DNA from: Alkaliphilus sp.
Lineage (GTDB): Bacteria; Bacillota; Clostridia; Peptostreptococcales; Thermotaleaceae
Direction: 5' to 3'
Length of the DNA stretch: 13,742 bases
Assembly (NCBI GenBank): GCA_018335765.1
Contig: JAGXRU010000091.1
Span: forward strand, 1-13,742
Part shown: positions 6,481-13,742 of the stretch, one piece after another
Numbering within the stretch: position 1 is the first letter of the stretch
Layout: each line of letters begins with the position of its first letter
Notes under the pieces: model-generated
What the model was told of the DNA's origin: nothing
What the model saw: the letters and a program-made list of their open reading frames with translations, nothing else
Database searches by the model: none
Made by a program: the position numbers and the translations under genes

Positions 6481-6488
6481 CCCCTCCT
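6481..6488 (-). promoter_or_regulatory. Ribosome binding site deciding the dehydrogenase start
   Basis: AGGAGGGG on the minus strand lies five bases before the ATG at 6475 and favours that start over an upstream in-frame ATG at 6589. Confidence 0.85.
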
Positions 6489-6705
6489 AAGATATTTTTC
6501 GATTTAAGGAAATCCGATTTAATGCTAATTCTACTAATGTAAATTTTGGTACAAGAAATACACCCGTGTCTTAATTGTTGAATTAACAACAGTCGAGATG
6601 ATTCTTTCCATTAAAAGACCATCCATCAGGTGTTTAGACATCCTATTTAATTTAATAGCCAAACTTGGTGGTATTACATTTATCAGGAGATAGATATGAT
6701 AAAGA
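6489..6705 (-). other. Leader between riboswitch terminator and dehydrogenase gene, no convincing gene
   Basis: About 220 bases of AT-rich DNA separate the terminator from the dehydrogenase start. It contains a reading frame of about 35 codons from an ATG near 6641 to a TAG near 6534 (in-frame with a longer 65-codon frame that starts inside the terminator) and a short palindrome TTGTT-GAATT-AACAA near 6576-6590. No good ribosome binding site precedes the small frame, so I do not call a gene. Confidence 0.4.
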
Positions 6706-6738
6706 CGACAAAAACTATGGAGATATACCATAGTTTTT
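6706..6738 (-). terminator. Intrinsic terminator, expression platform of the riboswitch
   Basis: On the minus strand AAAAACTATGG (6738-6728) pairs perfectly with CCATAGTTTTT (6720-6710) around a 7-base loop, and the 3' arm ends in five T. It lies about 80 bases after the riboswitch aptamer and before the dehydrogenase gene, as expected for ligand-induced premature termination. Confidence 0.85.
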
Positions 6739-6817
6739 GAATAGATAATGAAAATAATAAACTAGACTAGATCCGCTAGTATTATCACTAACTATCATGC
6801 TATCAATCTCCTCTTTC

Positions 6818-6931
6818 AACGCTTACGAGGTTAGCTGACGGATTCGGGTCGAAAGAAGATAACCCTACTCAAAAAGAGATTCACCCCAAAATTGGTTCCC
6901 CCGTTCCTCTAAGTAAAAAGAATTCAGCGTT
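6818..6931 (-). promoter_or_regulatory. c-di-AMP riboswitch (ydaO/yuaA type)
   Basis: On the minus strand this leader shows the conserved ydaO-aptamer blocks in order: CGGGGGAACCA, TTGGGGTGAATCTC, GAGTAGGGTTA, CGACCCGAATCCGTCAGCTA and ACCTCGTAAGCG. The outer P1 stem closes by AACGCT (6931-6926) with AGCGTT (6823-6818), and CTC/GAG close an internal hairpin. This class binds c-di-AMP and is usually an OFF switch: ligand lets the downstream terminator (6706-6738) form. The controlled genes should therefore be the opine-dehydrogenase-like and B12-protein genes, expressed when c-di-AMP is low. Typical targets of this class are potassium and osmolyte transporters and cell-wall hydrolases, so this target is unusual. 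A promoter lies just upstream. Confidence 0.93.
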
Positions 6932-6972
6932 ATAAATTGATATATTCAACTAAGTGTAGAACTGATTAAATA

Positions 6973-7001
6973 ATTCTATCATAATTTTAAAAATATTGCA
7001 A
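6973..7001 (-). promoter_or_regulatory. Promoter of the riboswitch-controlled operon
   Basis: On the minus strand a TTGCAA -35 box (7001-6996) and a TAGAAT -10 box (6978-6973) with an upstream TG (TGATAGAAT, extended -10) are 17 bases apart. Transcription should start near 6966, about 35 bases before the aptamer. Confidence 0.7.
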
Positions 7002-7025
7002 ATCATAAAGAGAACTTAGTAAAAT
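7002..7025. repeat. 24-bp direct repeat, copy A
   Basis: This copy matches 8769-8792 in 22 of 24 positions. The core is ATCATAAAGA-R-AACTTAGT. The two copies flank the FAD-dehydrogenase gene. Copy A directly abuts the -35 box of the riboswitch promoter. Confidence 0.6.
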
Positions 7026-7049
7026 TTGGAAAGTAACCATCATAATTCT

Positions 7050-8642
7050 TTAGATGTGTGAAAACTTCATTATGATCATTTCCGCAGCCTTCATTCCATC
7101 AGCAGCAGCAGATATAATTCCTCCTGCATAGCCTGCACCCTCTCCTACCGGAAACAGTCCCTTAACATTGACACTCTCCATTACATCCTCTGCTCTCTCA
7201 ATTCTAACGGGAGCAGAGCTTCTTGTTTCCACGCCTGTCATTACCGCTTCTTCTATGGCAAAACCCTTCATCCTTTGTTCAAATTTAGGAATTGCTTCTT
7301 TTATTGATGTGATAACGAAATCAGGCAAGCATTCTTTAAGATTGCACCATGTCACACCCGGAAGATAGGTAGGAATTACATTACCTGCATCAGCACTCAC
7401 CTTATCTTGCATAAAATCACCAACCCTTTGAGTTGGAGCATTATAATTACTTCCCGCAGCCCTATAAGCAGCCTTTTCCCATTTTCTTTGAAATTCCACT
7501 CCTGCAAGTGGGTGATTACTGCCAAAATCCTCTGTTTTCACTTGTACTAGCAGGGCACTGTTGGCATTTTCTTTATTTCTGGCATATTCACTCATACCAT
7601 TGGTTACCACACCACCTTCTTCCGAAGCTGCCGCCACCACAGTGCCACCAGGACACATGCAAAATGTATATACTGCTCTGCCTTCCTTAGTTTGGTAAGT
7701 TAATTTATAATCTGCAGCCCCAAGTCGCGGGTGCTCTGCGAACTCCTTATATTGAGCCTTATTAATCGCCCTCTGCTGGTGTTCTATTCTGACCCCTATG
7801 GCAAATGGTTTTTGACGTATTTGTACCTTTCTGTTATTCAACACCTCATAGGTATCTCGAGAACTATGCCCTATACCCAAAATTACCGCCTCAGCAGGAA
7901 TTTTCTCTTGCCCATTTATTTCGATGCTGGTTAAGTTTTCTCCATTAATAATAAAATCTGTTACCTTACTGCTAAAATATATTTCGCCACCAAGTTGCTC
8001 TATTTTACATCTGATGTTTTTAACCACCTGTTTTAAGACATCCGTCCCTATGTGGGGCTTATGGGAATAGAGGATCTCTTTTGGAGCTCCTGCAGAAACA
8101 AGTTCCTCTAGTATTTTTCTGCATCTTCTATCCTTTATTCTAGTGGTTAATTTACCGTCAGAAAAAGTTCCTGCTCCACCCTCACCAAATTGAACATTGG
8201 ATTCAGGGTTTAATTTCCCAAACTTCCAGAACTCTTCAACGTCCTTTGTTCTATTATCCACATCCTGACCCCGCTCTAATATTATGGGTCTATATCCTCT
8301 TTGTGCGAGAATAAGACCGGCAAACATTCCCGAGGGGCCAAAGCCTATGACAACCGGTCGGTATTTAAACTGAATTGTTCCTTTGGGCACCTCGTGGTAT
8401 TGCATATCCGGAGTTTTTACTAGCTGACTATTTTTCTGCAACAATTTTTCTTCATCTATTGTTTCTACATCCACCGTATATACAAAATAAACCTGTCCGG
8501 CCTTTCGGGCATCTATAGATTCTTTGTAGATTTTATAACTGATTATATCCTCTAATCTAATCCTTAGAAGCTTTGCAAGCTTATGCGGAATTATGTCAAC
8601 CGTCTCTTCAAGAGACAACTTTACTTCATTAACCCGAATCAT
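7050..8642 (-). CDS. FAD-dependent dehydrogenase of the COG2509 type
   Basis: This 530-residue flavoprotein belongs to a widespread, poorly characterised NAD(FAD)-utilising dehydrogenase family. The FAD-binding Rossmann motif is GFGPSG at residues 100-105, preceded by about 95 residues of family-specific N-terminal domain. It is followed by ILERG, then QFGEGGAGTFSDGKL, a block typical of the family, and by a C-terminal FAD-contact region near GEGAGYAGGI. The cellular substrate is unknown. The start at 8642 is preferred because GGAGAGGAAAG lies seven bases upstream. A longer frame from 8693 begins inside the promoter -10 box. The gene ends before the riboswitch promoter and starts after the sugar-kinase gene, apparently as a single transcription unit. 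Confidence 0.88.
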   Translation of the reverse strand: MIRVNEVKLSLEETVDIIPHKLAKLLRIRLEDIISYKIYKESIDARKAGQVYFVYTVDVETIDEEKLLQKNSQLVKTPDMQYHEVPKGTIQFKYRPVVIGFGPSGMFAGLILAQRGYRPIILERGQDVDNRTKDVEEFWKFGKLNPESNVQFGEGGAGTFSDGKLTTRIKDRRCRKILEELVSAGAPKEILYSHKPHIGTDVLKQVVKNIRCKIEQLGGEIYFSSKVTDFIINGENLTSIEINGQEKIPAEAVILGIGHSSRDTYEVLNNRKVQIRQKPFAIGVRIEHQQRAINKAQYKEFAEHPRLGAADYKLTYQTKEGRAVYTFCMCPGGTVVAAASEEGGVVTNGMSEYARNKENANSALLVQVKTEDFGSNHPLAGVEFQRKWEKAAYRAAGSNYNAPTQRVGDFMQDKVSADAGNVIPTYLPGVTWCNLKECLPDFVITSIKEAIPKFEQRMKGFAIEEAVMTGVETRSSAPVRIERAEDVMESVNVKGLFPVGEGAGYAGGIISAAADGMKAAEMIIMKFSHI

Positions 8643-8649
8643 ATACAAT

Positions 8650-8660
8650 CTTTCCTCTCC
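8650..8660 (-). promoter_or_regulatory. Ribosome binding site deciding the FAD-dehydrogenase start
   Basis: GGAGAGGAAAG on the minus strand, seven bases before the ATG at 8642, supports this start against the longer frame from 8693. Confidence 0.7.
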
Positions 8661-8681
8661 TGTAATCTCGCACCTATCAAT

Positions 8682-8690
8682 ATTATACCA
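8682..8690 (-). promoter_or_regulatory. Extended -10 promoter of the FAD-dehydrogenase gene
   Basis: TGGTATAAT on the minus strand is a consensus extended -10 element 39 bases before the start codon. A TTGACA lies upstream (8718-8713) but 25 bases away, too far to pair as a normal -35 box. Confidence 0.55.
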
Positions 8691-8768
8691 CATAGGATAG
8701 TGAATAACTCCTTGTCAAAATTCAATTAAGGGCAATTTCACAGAGTACAGAATAAAGAAAATATGACG

Positions 8769-8792
8769 ATCATAAAGAAAACTTAGTTAAAT
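8769..8792. repeat. 24-bp direct repeat, copy B
   Basis: This copy matches 7002-7025 in 22 of 24 positions and lies between the sugar-kinase gene and the FAD-dehydrogenase promoter. It may be a small shared regulatory or recombination element. The function is unknown. Confidence 0.6.
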
Positions 8793-8834
8793 CCGCTTCA
8801 ATCATAACAAATGCATACTCATTGGACTTAATTC

Positions 8835-10355
8835 CTACAATGTAATCAATTGCTGGTAAATATCTAACAAGGCATAATAGCTGTTGTTGAACACTTCTTT
8901 AACCTTTTCATAGCCTTGATGGTTTTCTCTATTAGGAGCTATATTCTCTTCCCGCCTAATAAATTTATGAACCTCATTAAAATCTTTCAACTCACCACTT
9001 CCTACACCGGCTGCTATGGCTGCTCCAATGGAAGTCGCTTCCTCTAAATAACTTAATTTATGAACATTTATTCCATAAACATCTGCTAATATTCGTAATA
9101 TCGGGTCACTCTGAGCTAACCCTCCAATTACATTAATATCTGTTATATTTGATTCCTTTTTAAATATTTGTAATACAATATCTAAATTCATTAAGATTCC
9201 TTCAACAGTAGCACGAATCAAATCTCCTTTGGTATGCTCCATTTTAAGTCCTATAAAAGCTCCCCTGGCATTAGGATTCCATCTAGGACTTCTCTCCCCT
9301 AATAAATATGGGAGAAACAGAAGGCCATTAGCTCCAATTTTAGAGCTGATGATCTGATTGTTCATCAAATCGTAAACACCAAGACTATTTTCATTTTCAA
9401 CTACTGATAAACCCTCGAACAATATTTTTTTCATGAAGTTATATGAGTTCGCTGCAGCCTGCATAGTTCCAGTTGGAGCATAATATCCTGGAATCATATG
9501 CGCCCAGTTGAACGTTCTTAGTTCCTTATCAAAAACTGGTTTTTTAGCCGTATAAGCGACCCAAGACGAGGATCCGAGATAATTATATGCTACATTTTCT
9601 TCTACCGAAGCAGCTCCTACAGCAGCACATACCCCATCTCCTCCACCAATAATGACCTTAGTTCCAGGAGCCAGACCACATTCTTCTGATATCACTTTGG
9701 ATACCTCTCCAGCGATATGAGTTGATGGATGAACCTCAGGGAATAAGTTTTTGTCCAAACCCGAAATATCAATTATTCTGTCCGACCATCTAAGGTTTAT
9801 GAGATCAAAAGCATTGGTACCAGAAGCATCCGAATAATCAGTTACAAATTTCCCCGTTAATCTATAAATAATATAGTCCTTTGGTAACAGTATCTTAAAT
9901 GTCTGTTTGAAAATATCCGGTTCATTATTGCGTATCCACATTAATTTTTCAATACTATACGAAGCACTAATTTTGTGTCCCACTATTTTGTAAAATTCTG
10001 TTTCATCAATTTTGTCTTTTATATATTTCTCTTCTTCTACGCTTCTTTGGTCAGCCCAAATTATAGCATTTCTTAGCACCTGACCATTAATATCAACACA
10101 AACGCAACCCATCATTTGACCGCTAAATGCAAGACCGGCAACTTGACTTGTATCTCTTCCCTTTAGAAGACGTTTATTTGTTGAACAAAAGGCCTTCCAC
10201 CAATCCATGGGATTTTGCTCTGCCCAATTTCCATTAAAAAATTTTGTTTCGTATTCATATGTACAACTATCCAGTAATTTTCCATCTGTAGAAAAAAGTG
10301 TAGCCTTATCGCCTGATGTTCCTAAATCATGAGCTAATAAAAATTTACTCATCAT
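8835..10355 (-). CDS. FGGY-family carbohydrate kinase (xylulokinase-like)
   Basis: This kinase phosphorylates a sugar or ketose with ATP in the cytoplasm. The 506 residues carry the family hallmarks: DLGTSGDKATLF at 10-21, FSGQMMG at 78-84, WADQRS at 100-105, and catalytic Asp240 in GGGDGVCAAVGA. They also include GERSPRWNPNARG at 353-365 and the adenosine-site VIGGLAQSDP near 409-418. The motifs match xylulokinase-type members best, but FGGY substrates cannot be read from sequence. Two adjacent ATGs occur. AGGCGG is placed better for the second (10352), so the protein may be one residue shorter. It is last in the operon with the sugar ABC transporter and aldo/keto reductase genes, eight bases after the latter. 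I see no clear terminator after it. Confidence 0.9.
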   Translation of the reverse strand: MMSKFLLAHDLGTSGDKATLFSTDGKLLDSCTYEYETKFFNGNWAEQNPMDWWKAFCSTNKRLLKGRDTSQVAGLAFSGQMMGCVCVDINGQVLRNAIIWADQRSVEEEKYIKDKIDETEFYKIVGHKISASYSIEKLMWIRNNEPDIFKQTFKILLPKDYIIYRLTGKFVTDYSDASGTNAFDLINLRWSDRIIDISGLDKNLFPEVHPSTHIAGEVSKVISEECGLAPGTKVIIGGGDGVCAAVGAASVEENVAYNYLGSSSWVAYTAKKPVFDKELRTFNWAHMIPGYYAPTGTMQAAANSYNFMKKILFEGLSVVENENSLGVYDLMNNQIISSKIGANGLLFLPYLLGERSPRWNPNARGAFIGLKMEHTKGDLIRATVEGILMNLDIVLQIFKKESNITDINVIGGLAQSDPILRILADVYGINVHKLSYLEEATSIGAAIAAGVGSGELKDFNEVHKFIRREENIAPNRENHQGYEKVKEVFNNSYYALLDIYQQLITL

Positions 10356-10363
10356 GTCACCGC

Positions 10364-11344
10364 CTATATAAATCTAAAAGGTTCAATAATTATTTCGATT
10401 TCTCTTAATTCTTCCTCCGTCAAATTCCATGCTGTTGAATTTATGTTGTTCTCTAATTGAGCAATGCTAGAAACTCCAGCAATAATAGAAGTAACCTCTT
10501 CCTTTTGTCTTAGCCAGTTGAATGCAACCTCATTTAATGACCTTCCAATTTTATCAGCGAAATCACCTATGGCAAGGGCTCCTTCATAGTATTTCTCAAC
10601 TAAATCTCCCTTTAGCTTGGGATTTGCATTCCTGATATCCATTTTAGAAAAATTGCCACCTCGTTTGAATGATCCTGTTAACAGACCTTGAAATAGTGGA
10701 CTATATGGGAAAAAGGCTTGTTGATGCTTTTTAACCATAGGTAAGACTTCATCTTCCGTCTTGTAATCCAAAGATATATCATGATAACTATTCGTGTTTC
10801 TCTCCAACATATTATACAAGGATTGTTGAGCATTGATTTCAATCATGGTCATAAATTCCTCTACATCCTTCTGAGCAAAATTAGACAGCCCTATGTAGCG
10901 AATCTTTCCTGCTTTTTTTATCTCCTCTAAGGTACTTACCGTTTCTTCTATTGGTGTATTATTATCAGGCCAATGTAATTGGTAGATGTCTATATAGTCT
11001 GTTTGAAGCCTTTGCAAACTCTGGTCTATTTCATTTAAAATACTTTCAGGTTTTAAGTTGTTACTCACTACATGTCGATCATTCCAGACCAAACCACATT
11101 TGCTGGCAATTAATACTTTAGACCTCATACCACCTTTCAAAGCTCTTCCCAATATTTCCTCTGCCTTACCAAAGCCATAAACAGGTGCTACGTCAAATAA
11201 GTTTATTCCCTTATCAATAGCTGCATGTACAATTTTAGTAGTATTATCACCAACAGCATTATCCCATTGACCACCAAAATTCCAACAACCCATTCCAATT
11301 GCTGATATCTTTTCTTCAATTTTTGCTACTTTCTTGTATAACAT
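10364..11344 (-). CDS. Aldo/keto reductase
   Basis: This 326-residue NADPH-type TIM-barrel oxidoreductase has the full catalytic tetrad: Asp51 and Tyr56 in DVAPVYGFGKAEE, Lys82 in ASKCG and His124 in YQLHWPD. The region YIGLSNF and a C-terminal cofactor region, including IIAGVSSIAQLENN, are also present. The start at 11344 is chosen because AGGAGGG lies six bases upstream. A frame starting at 11362 would simply translate this ribosome binding site as IGGLN. In the operon it sits between the transporter permease and the kinase, so it probably interconverts the imported sugar and its polyol or keto form before phosphorylation. The substrate is unknown. Confidence 0.9.
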   Translation of the reverse strand: MLYKKVAKIEEKISAIGMGCWNFGGQWDNAVGDNTTKIVHAAIDKGINLFDVAPVYGFGKAEEILGRALKGGMRSKVLIASKCGLVWNDRHVVSNNLKPESILNEIDQSLQRLQTDYIDIYQLHWPDNNTPIEETVSTLEEIKKAGKIRYIGLSNFAQKDVEEFMTMIEINAQQSLYNMLERNTNSYHDISLDYKTEDEVLPMVKKHQQAFFPYSPLFQGLLTGSFKRGGNFSKMDIRNANPKLKGDLVEKYYEGALAIGDFADKIGRSLNEVAFNWLRQKEEVTSIIAGVSSIAQLENNINSTAWNLTEEELREIEIIIEPFRFI

Positions 11345-11365
11345 ATTCAACCCTCCTATCAAATA

Positions 11366-12334
11366 TTAGCGTCTTAATTTATCCAATAAAACTGCTCCTA
11401 CAATTAATGATCCAATGACTATTTCTAAAATGAAAGAGTTAACACCAAGTAATACCCCTCCTTGTCGAAGGGTAGCCATGATCATTGAGCCTAAGACTGT
11501 GCCAACTATACTTCCTGCTCCGCCATCCAAGCTTGCTCCGCCAACCACCGCTGCCGCTATAGCATCAAGTTCATAGCCTGCCCCCGCGGTAGGAACACCA
11601 TTTCCCAGCCTTGAAGCAAGTAAAATACCGGCTATACTGCAAGTTAAGCCAGAAAAAATGTAAACACCATAGGTCGTCTTTCTGATATTAATACCGCTCA
11701 ATCTAGCTGCTTCTCTATTGCTTCCTACTGCATACACATTCCTTCCAAATACCGTTTTACTAGTCATAAACCATGCAAGTGCTATCACTACAAGCCATAC
11801 CACAAATAAAAACGGAATATTCAGCACTTCTATTTGTGCAATAGCCTTAAACTCTTCAGGTAATTTTGATATCATGCTTGCATTAGTGAGCAGCATGATA
11901 ACTGCCCTAACTACAGTCATGGTTCCCATTGTAGCAATAAATGCAGGCACTTTACCATCATAAACCAAAACCCCATTGATCAATCCAATGAACATACCTG
12001 TTATAATTGCTATAATAATAGAAACAGGGATTGATATTCCATTTACCATTAATAAGGCCGCAACAACACCAGACAAACCTGTGACAGATCCAACTGACAA
12101 GTCTATACCCGAGGATGTAATGACTACCACCATTCCTATTGCAATTACTCCATAAATTGATGCCTGCCTAGTGAGCGTTTTCAAATTGCTTAATGTGAAA
12201 AACACATCTGATGTAACAGCAAAAAAAACAGCCAAAAGCGATAATACAATAATTAAAAAAAGTTCGGTTTTCATGCCATTGCTAAATACACTTATTTTAT
12301 TTCTTTCTTTTTTTTCTTTAACTGCACTGTCCAT
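11366..12334 (-). CDS. Sugar ABC transporter permease (RbsC/XylH type)
   Basis: This 322-residue integral membrane permease of the ribose/xylose/galactose importer family has about eight to ten hydrophobic segments from residue 24 on. The conserved GIDLSVGS is at 76-83. The ATPase-contacting loop is AVGSNREAARLSGI at 202-215, and the C-terminal VGGASLDGGAGSIVGT is at 264-279. It forms a pore with the ATPase encoded directly upstream; the stop-to-start gap is 11 bases and holds the AAAGGAGG ribosome binding site. A substrate-binding protein gene is not in the window and should lie beyond the right edge. Confidence 0.93.
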   Translation of the reverse strand: MDSAVKEKKERNKISVFSNGMKTELFLIIVLSLLAVFFAVTSDVFFTLSNLKTLTRQASIYGVIAIGMVVVITSSGIDLSVGSVTGLSGVVAALLMVNGISIPVSIIIAIITGMFIGLINGVLVYDGKVPAFIATMGTMTVVRAVIMLLTNASMISKLPEEFKAIAQIEVLNIPFLFVVWLVVIALAWFMTSKTVFGRNVYAVGSNREAARLSGINIRKTTYGVYIFSGLTCSIAGILLASRLGNGVPTAGAGYELDAIAAAVVGGASLDGGAGSIVGTVLGSMIMATLRQGGVLLGVNSFILEIVIGSLIVGAVLLDKLRR

Positions 12335-12345
12335 AGCGACCTCCT

Positions 12346-13742
12346 TTAGCTTATACCAGAAGCTAGCTTTAATACTTTTTTATCATCAAACTCCGACTTA
12401 TCCAATATAGCCATCTGTCTTCCCTCATACATTACTAGCATGCGATTCGATAAACCCATCACCTCAGGTAAATAAGAGGAGATTACAATAATTGACTTTC
12501 CTCGACTAAGCAACTCTCCGAAAATTTTGTATATTTCCTGTTTTGCACCTACATCAATGCCTACGGTTGGTTCGTCAAAAATAAAGATATCACTTTCCTG
12601 TGCCAACCATTTTGAAATAACTACCTTTTGCTGATTGCCACCCGATAAATTCTTAACTAATTGATGTATAGAAGGTGTTTTCGTTTTTAACATTTCGACT
12701 AATTTTGTGGTTTGCTCATTGCTTTTTCTATCGTTTATTATTCCATAAGATGATACCTTGTTTATTGCAACCATGTTTGTATTAACTATAATAGATAAGC
12801 CTAAAGCCAATCCCTCATCTTTTCTGTTTTCCGGTATGAGTGCCATACCATTTTTAATCGCCTCTTCAGGATTATTTATTTCAGTTTTCTGTCCATTTAT
12901 ATAAATATCTCCCGACTCTTTTTTATCTGCTCCAAAAATGCATTTTACAATCTCAGTGCGTCCAGAACCTATCAATCCAAATAGTCCAAATATCTCGCCT
13001 CTTTTTACCTCAAAATTAATGTTTCTAAACGCTTTTCCTCGACAAAGATCTTTAACTTTTAATACAGTCTCTCCATGTTCTGGTTGCTCTATTTCATACA
13101 TGTGTTCTGTATTGCGGCCCACCATCATTGTAATCAAATCATTTTCATTGGTTTCATCAGTATTCACTGTTCTTACCTTAATGCCATCCTTCATAACTGT
13201 CACACGATCACTGATTCTAAATATCTCATCTATCCTATGGGTTATATATATAATCCCTACGTTTTTTTCCTTTAGCATCTGGATAATCTTAAACAACTCT
13301 TCAATTTCTTCATTAGTGAGTAATGCAGTTGGTTCGTCAAATATGATGAGTTTTGCCTTAAGATGAAGAATCTTCCCAATTGCAACCATTTCCTGTTGGG
13401 CAACAGATAGTTCATTGATAACTGCTTTGGGATTTACATGTACATTAATGGACTCTAAAGTCTTTTTTGTTTCCTCATACATAGTTTTGAAATCTACTAA
13501 GCCGAATTTTGTTTTAGGCAATTGTCCCATGTAAAAATTTTCGGCAATACTTAAATCCTTTGCCAAATTAATATCCTGATAAACAGCTCCTAAACCATGC
13601 TTTTCAGCATGTAATGGAGATTTAAAATCAACAGGCTTGCCTTCCATCAATATTTCACCTGATGTTTTTGTATGAACACCCATCAGTATTTTGATAATAG
13701 TAGATTTCCCTGCTCCATTTTCTCCGATTATTGCATGAACTT
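12346..13742 (-). CDS. Sugar ABC transporter ATP-binding protein (RbsA/MglA type, partial, 5' end beyond right edge)
   Basis: The frame is open to the right edge, so the first roughly 30 residues are missing. The visible part starts in the first Walker A motif, GENGAGKST (about visible residues 6-14), at 13698-13724. It continues with a degenerate signature, LSVAQQEM, and Walker B IIFDEPTALL. The second ATPase half has the loose Walker A GLIGSGRTE seen in this family, the perfect signature LSGGNQQKV and Walker B IFIFDEPTVGID. This tandem-domain layout is typical of sugar importers of the ribose/galactose class. The Met at 13683 is internal and is not the start. It is the first visible gene of the sugar operon. 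Confidence 0.95.
   Translation of the reverse strand, partial: VHAIIGENGAGKSTIIKILMGVHTKTSGEILMEGKPVDFKSPLHAEKHGLGAVYQDINLAKDLSIAENFYMGQLPKTKFGLVDFKTMYEETKKTLESINVHVNPKAVINELSVAQQEMVAIGKILHLKAKLIIFDEPTALLTNEEIEELFKIIQMLKEKNVGIIYITHRIDEIFRISDRVTVMKDGIKVRTVNTDETNENDLITMMVGRNTEHMYEIEQPEHGETVLKVKDLCRGKAFRNINFEVKRGEIFGLFGLIGSGRTEIVKCIFGADKKESGDIYINGQKTEINNPEEAIKNGMALIPENRKDEGLALGLSIIVNTNMVAINKVSSYGIINDRKSNEQTTKLVEMLKTKTPSIHQLVKNLSGGNQQKVVISKWLAQESDIFIFDEPTVGIDVGAKQEIYKIFGELLSRGKSIIVISSYLPEVMGLSNRMLVMYEGRQMAILDKSEFDDKKVLKLASGIS

Noticed and set aside
6476..6589. 38-residue N-terminal extension of the opine-dehydrogenase-like protein
   Set aside because: It would translate through a perfect AGGAGGGG ribosome binding site and adds no family sequence before the Rossmann fold.
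6534..6731. Minus-strand 65-residue frame between riboswitch and dehydrogenase gene
   Set aside because: It begins inside the terminator hairpin, lacks a ribosome binding site and resembles no family. It is leader sequence.
8643..8693. 17-residue N-terminal extension of the FAD-dependent dehydrogenase
   Set aside because: Its ATG overlaps the promoter -10 region, and a good ribosome binding site precedes the downstream ATG at 8642.
11345..11362. Six-residue extension of the aldo/keto reductase
   Set aside because: The added codons are the ribosome binding site itself (AGGAGGG).
1..13742. CRISPR arrays, tRNA or rRNA genes, insertion sequences, phage genes
   Set aside because: No regularly spaced repeats, cloverleaf-like sequences, transposases or phage proteins were seen on reading both strands.

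Overview
This window looks like chromosomal DNA from a low-GC, anaerobic, Gram-positive bacterium of the class Clostridia. The evidence is AT-rich intergenic DNA, strong GGAGG-type ribosome binding sites, sigma-A-like promoters with TATAAT -10 boxes, a c-di-AMP (ydaO-type) riboswitch, a B12-dependent enzyme, and a gene that decodes UGA as selenocysteine. The last point implies a selenocysteine-using genome of the Alkaliphilus/Clostridium kind; the genus is a guess. Every gene is on the minus strand except one patatin-like phospholipase.

Left part (1-1980): a partial larE gene (sulfur insertion into the nickel-pincer cofactor) with its own promoter runs off the left edge. Upstream of it, and pointing the same way, are a small membrane 4Fe-4S protein and a HesB/IscA-family protein of 101 residues. 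The HesB/IscA gene has an in-frame TGA exactly where the family has its conserved Fe-S cysteine, so it is a selenoprotein that ordinary ORF calling misses. Its sigma-A promoter is overlapped by a perfect 10-bp inverted repeat, a likely operator.

Middle part (2018-6931): an unrecognised helical protein with an internal duplication is divergent from the patatin-like phospholipase gene. That gene converges, through a shared terminator hairpin, on a two-gene operon with a TAATG overlap. The operon encodes an opine/octopine-dehydrogenase-family oxidoreductase and a B12-binding, glutamate-mutase-like protein. A promoter, a well-conserved c-di-AMP riboswitch and its terminator hairpin precede this pair. 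c-di-AMP switches normally control potassium, osmolyte and cell-wall genes, so the pair may act in osmolyte-related amino-acid chemistry. This is the most unusual functional linkage in the window, together with the selenoprotein.

Right part (7050-13742): a COG2509-type FAD-dependent dehydrogenase is followed (moving right) by a catabolic operon read right to left. It encodes a sugar ABC ATPase (partial at the right edge), a sugar ABC permease, an aldo/keto reductase and an FGGY-family sugar kinase. The set suggests import, redox conversion and phosphorylation of a pentose, polyol or related sugar, whose identity the sequence does not reveal.
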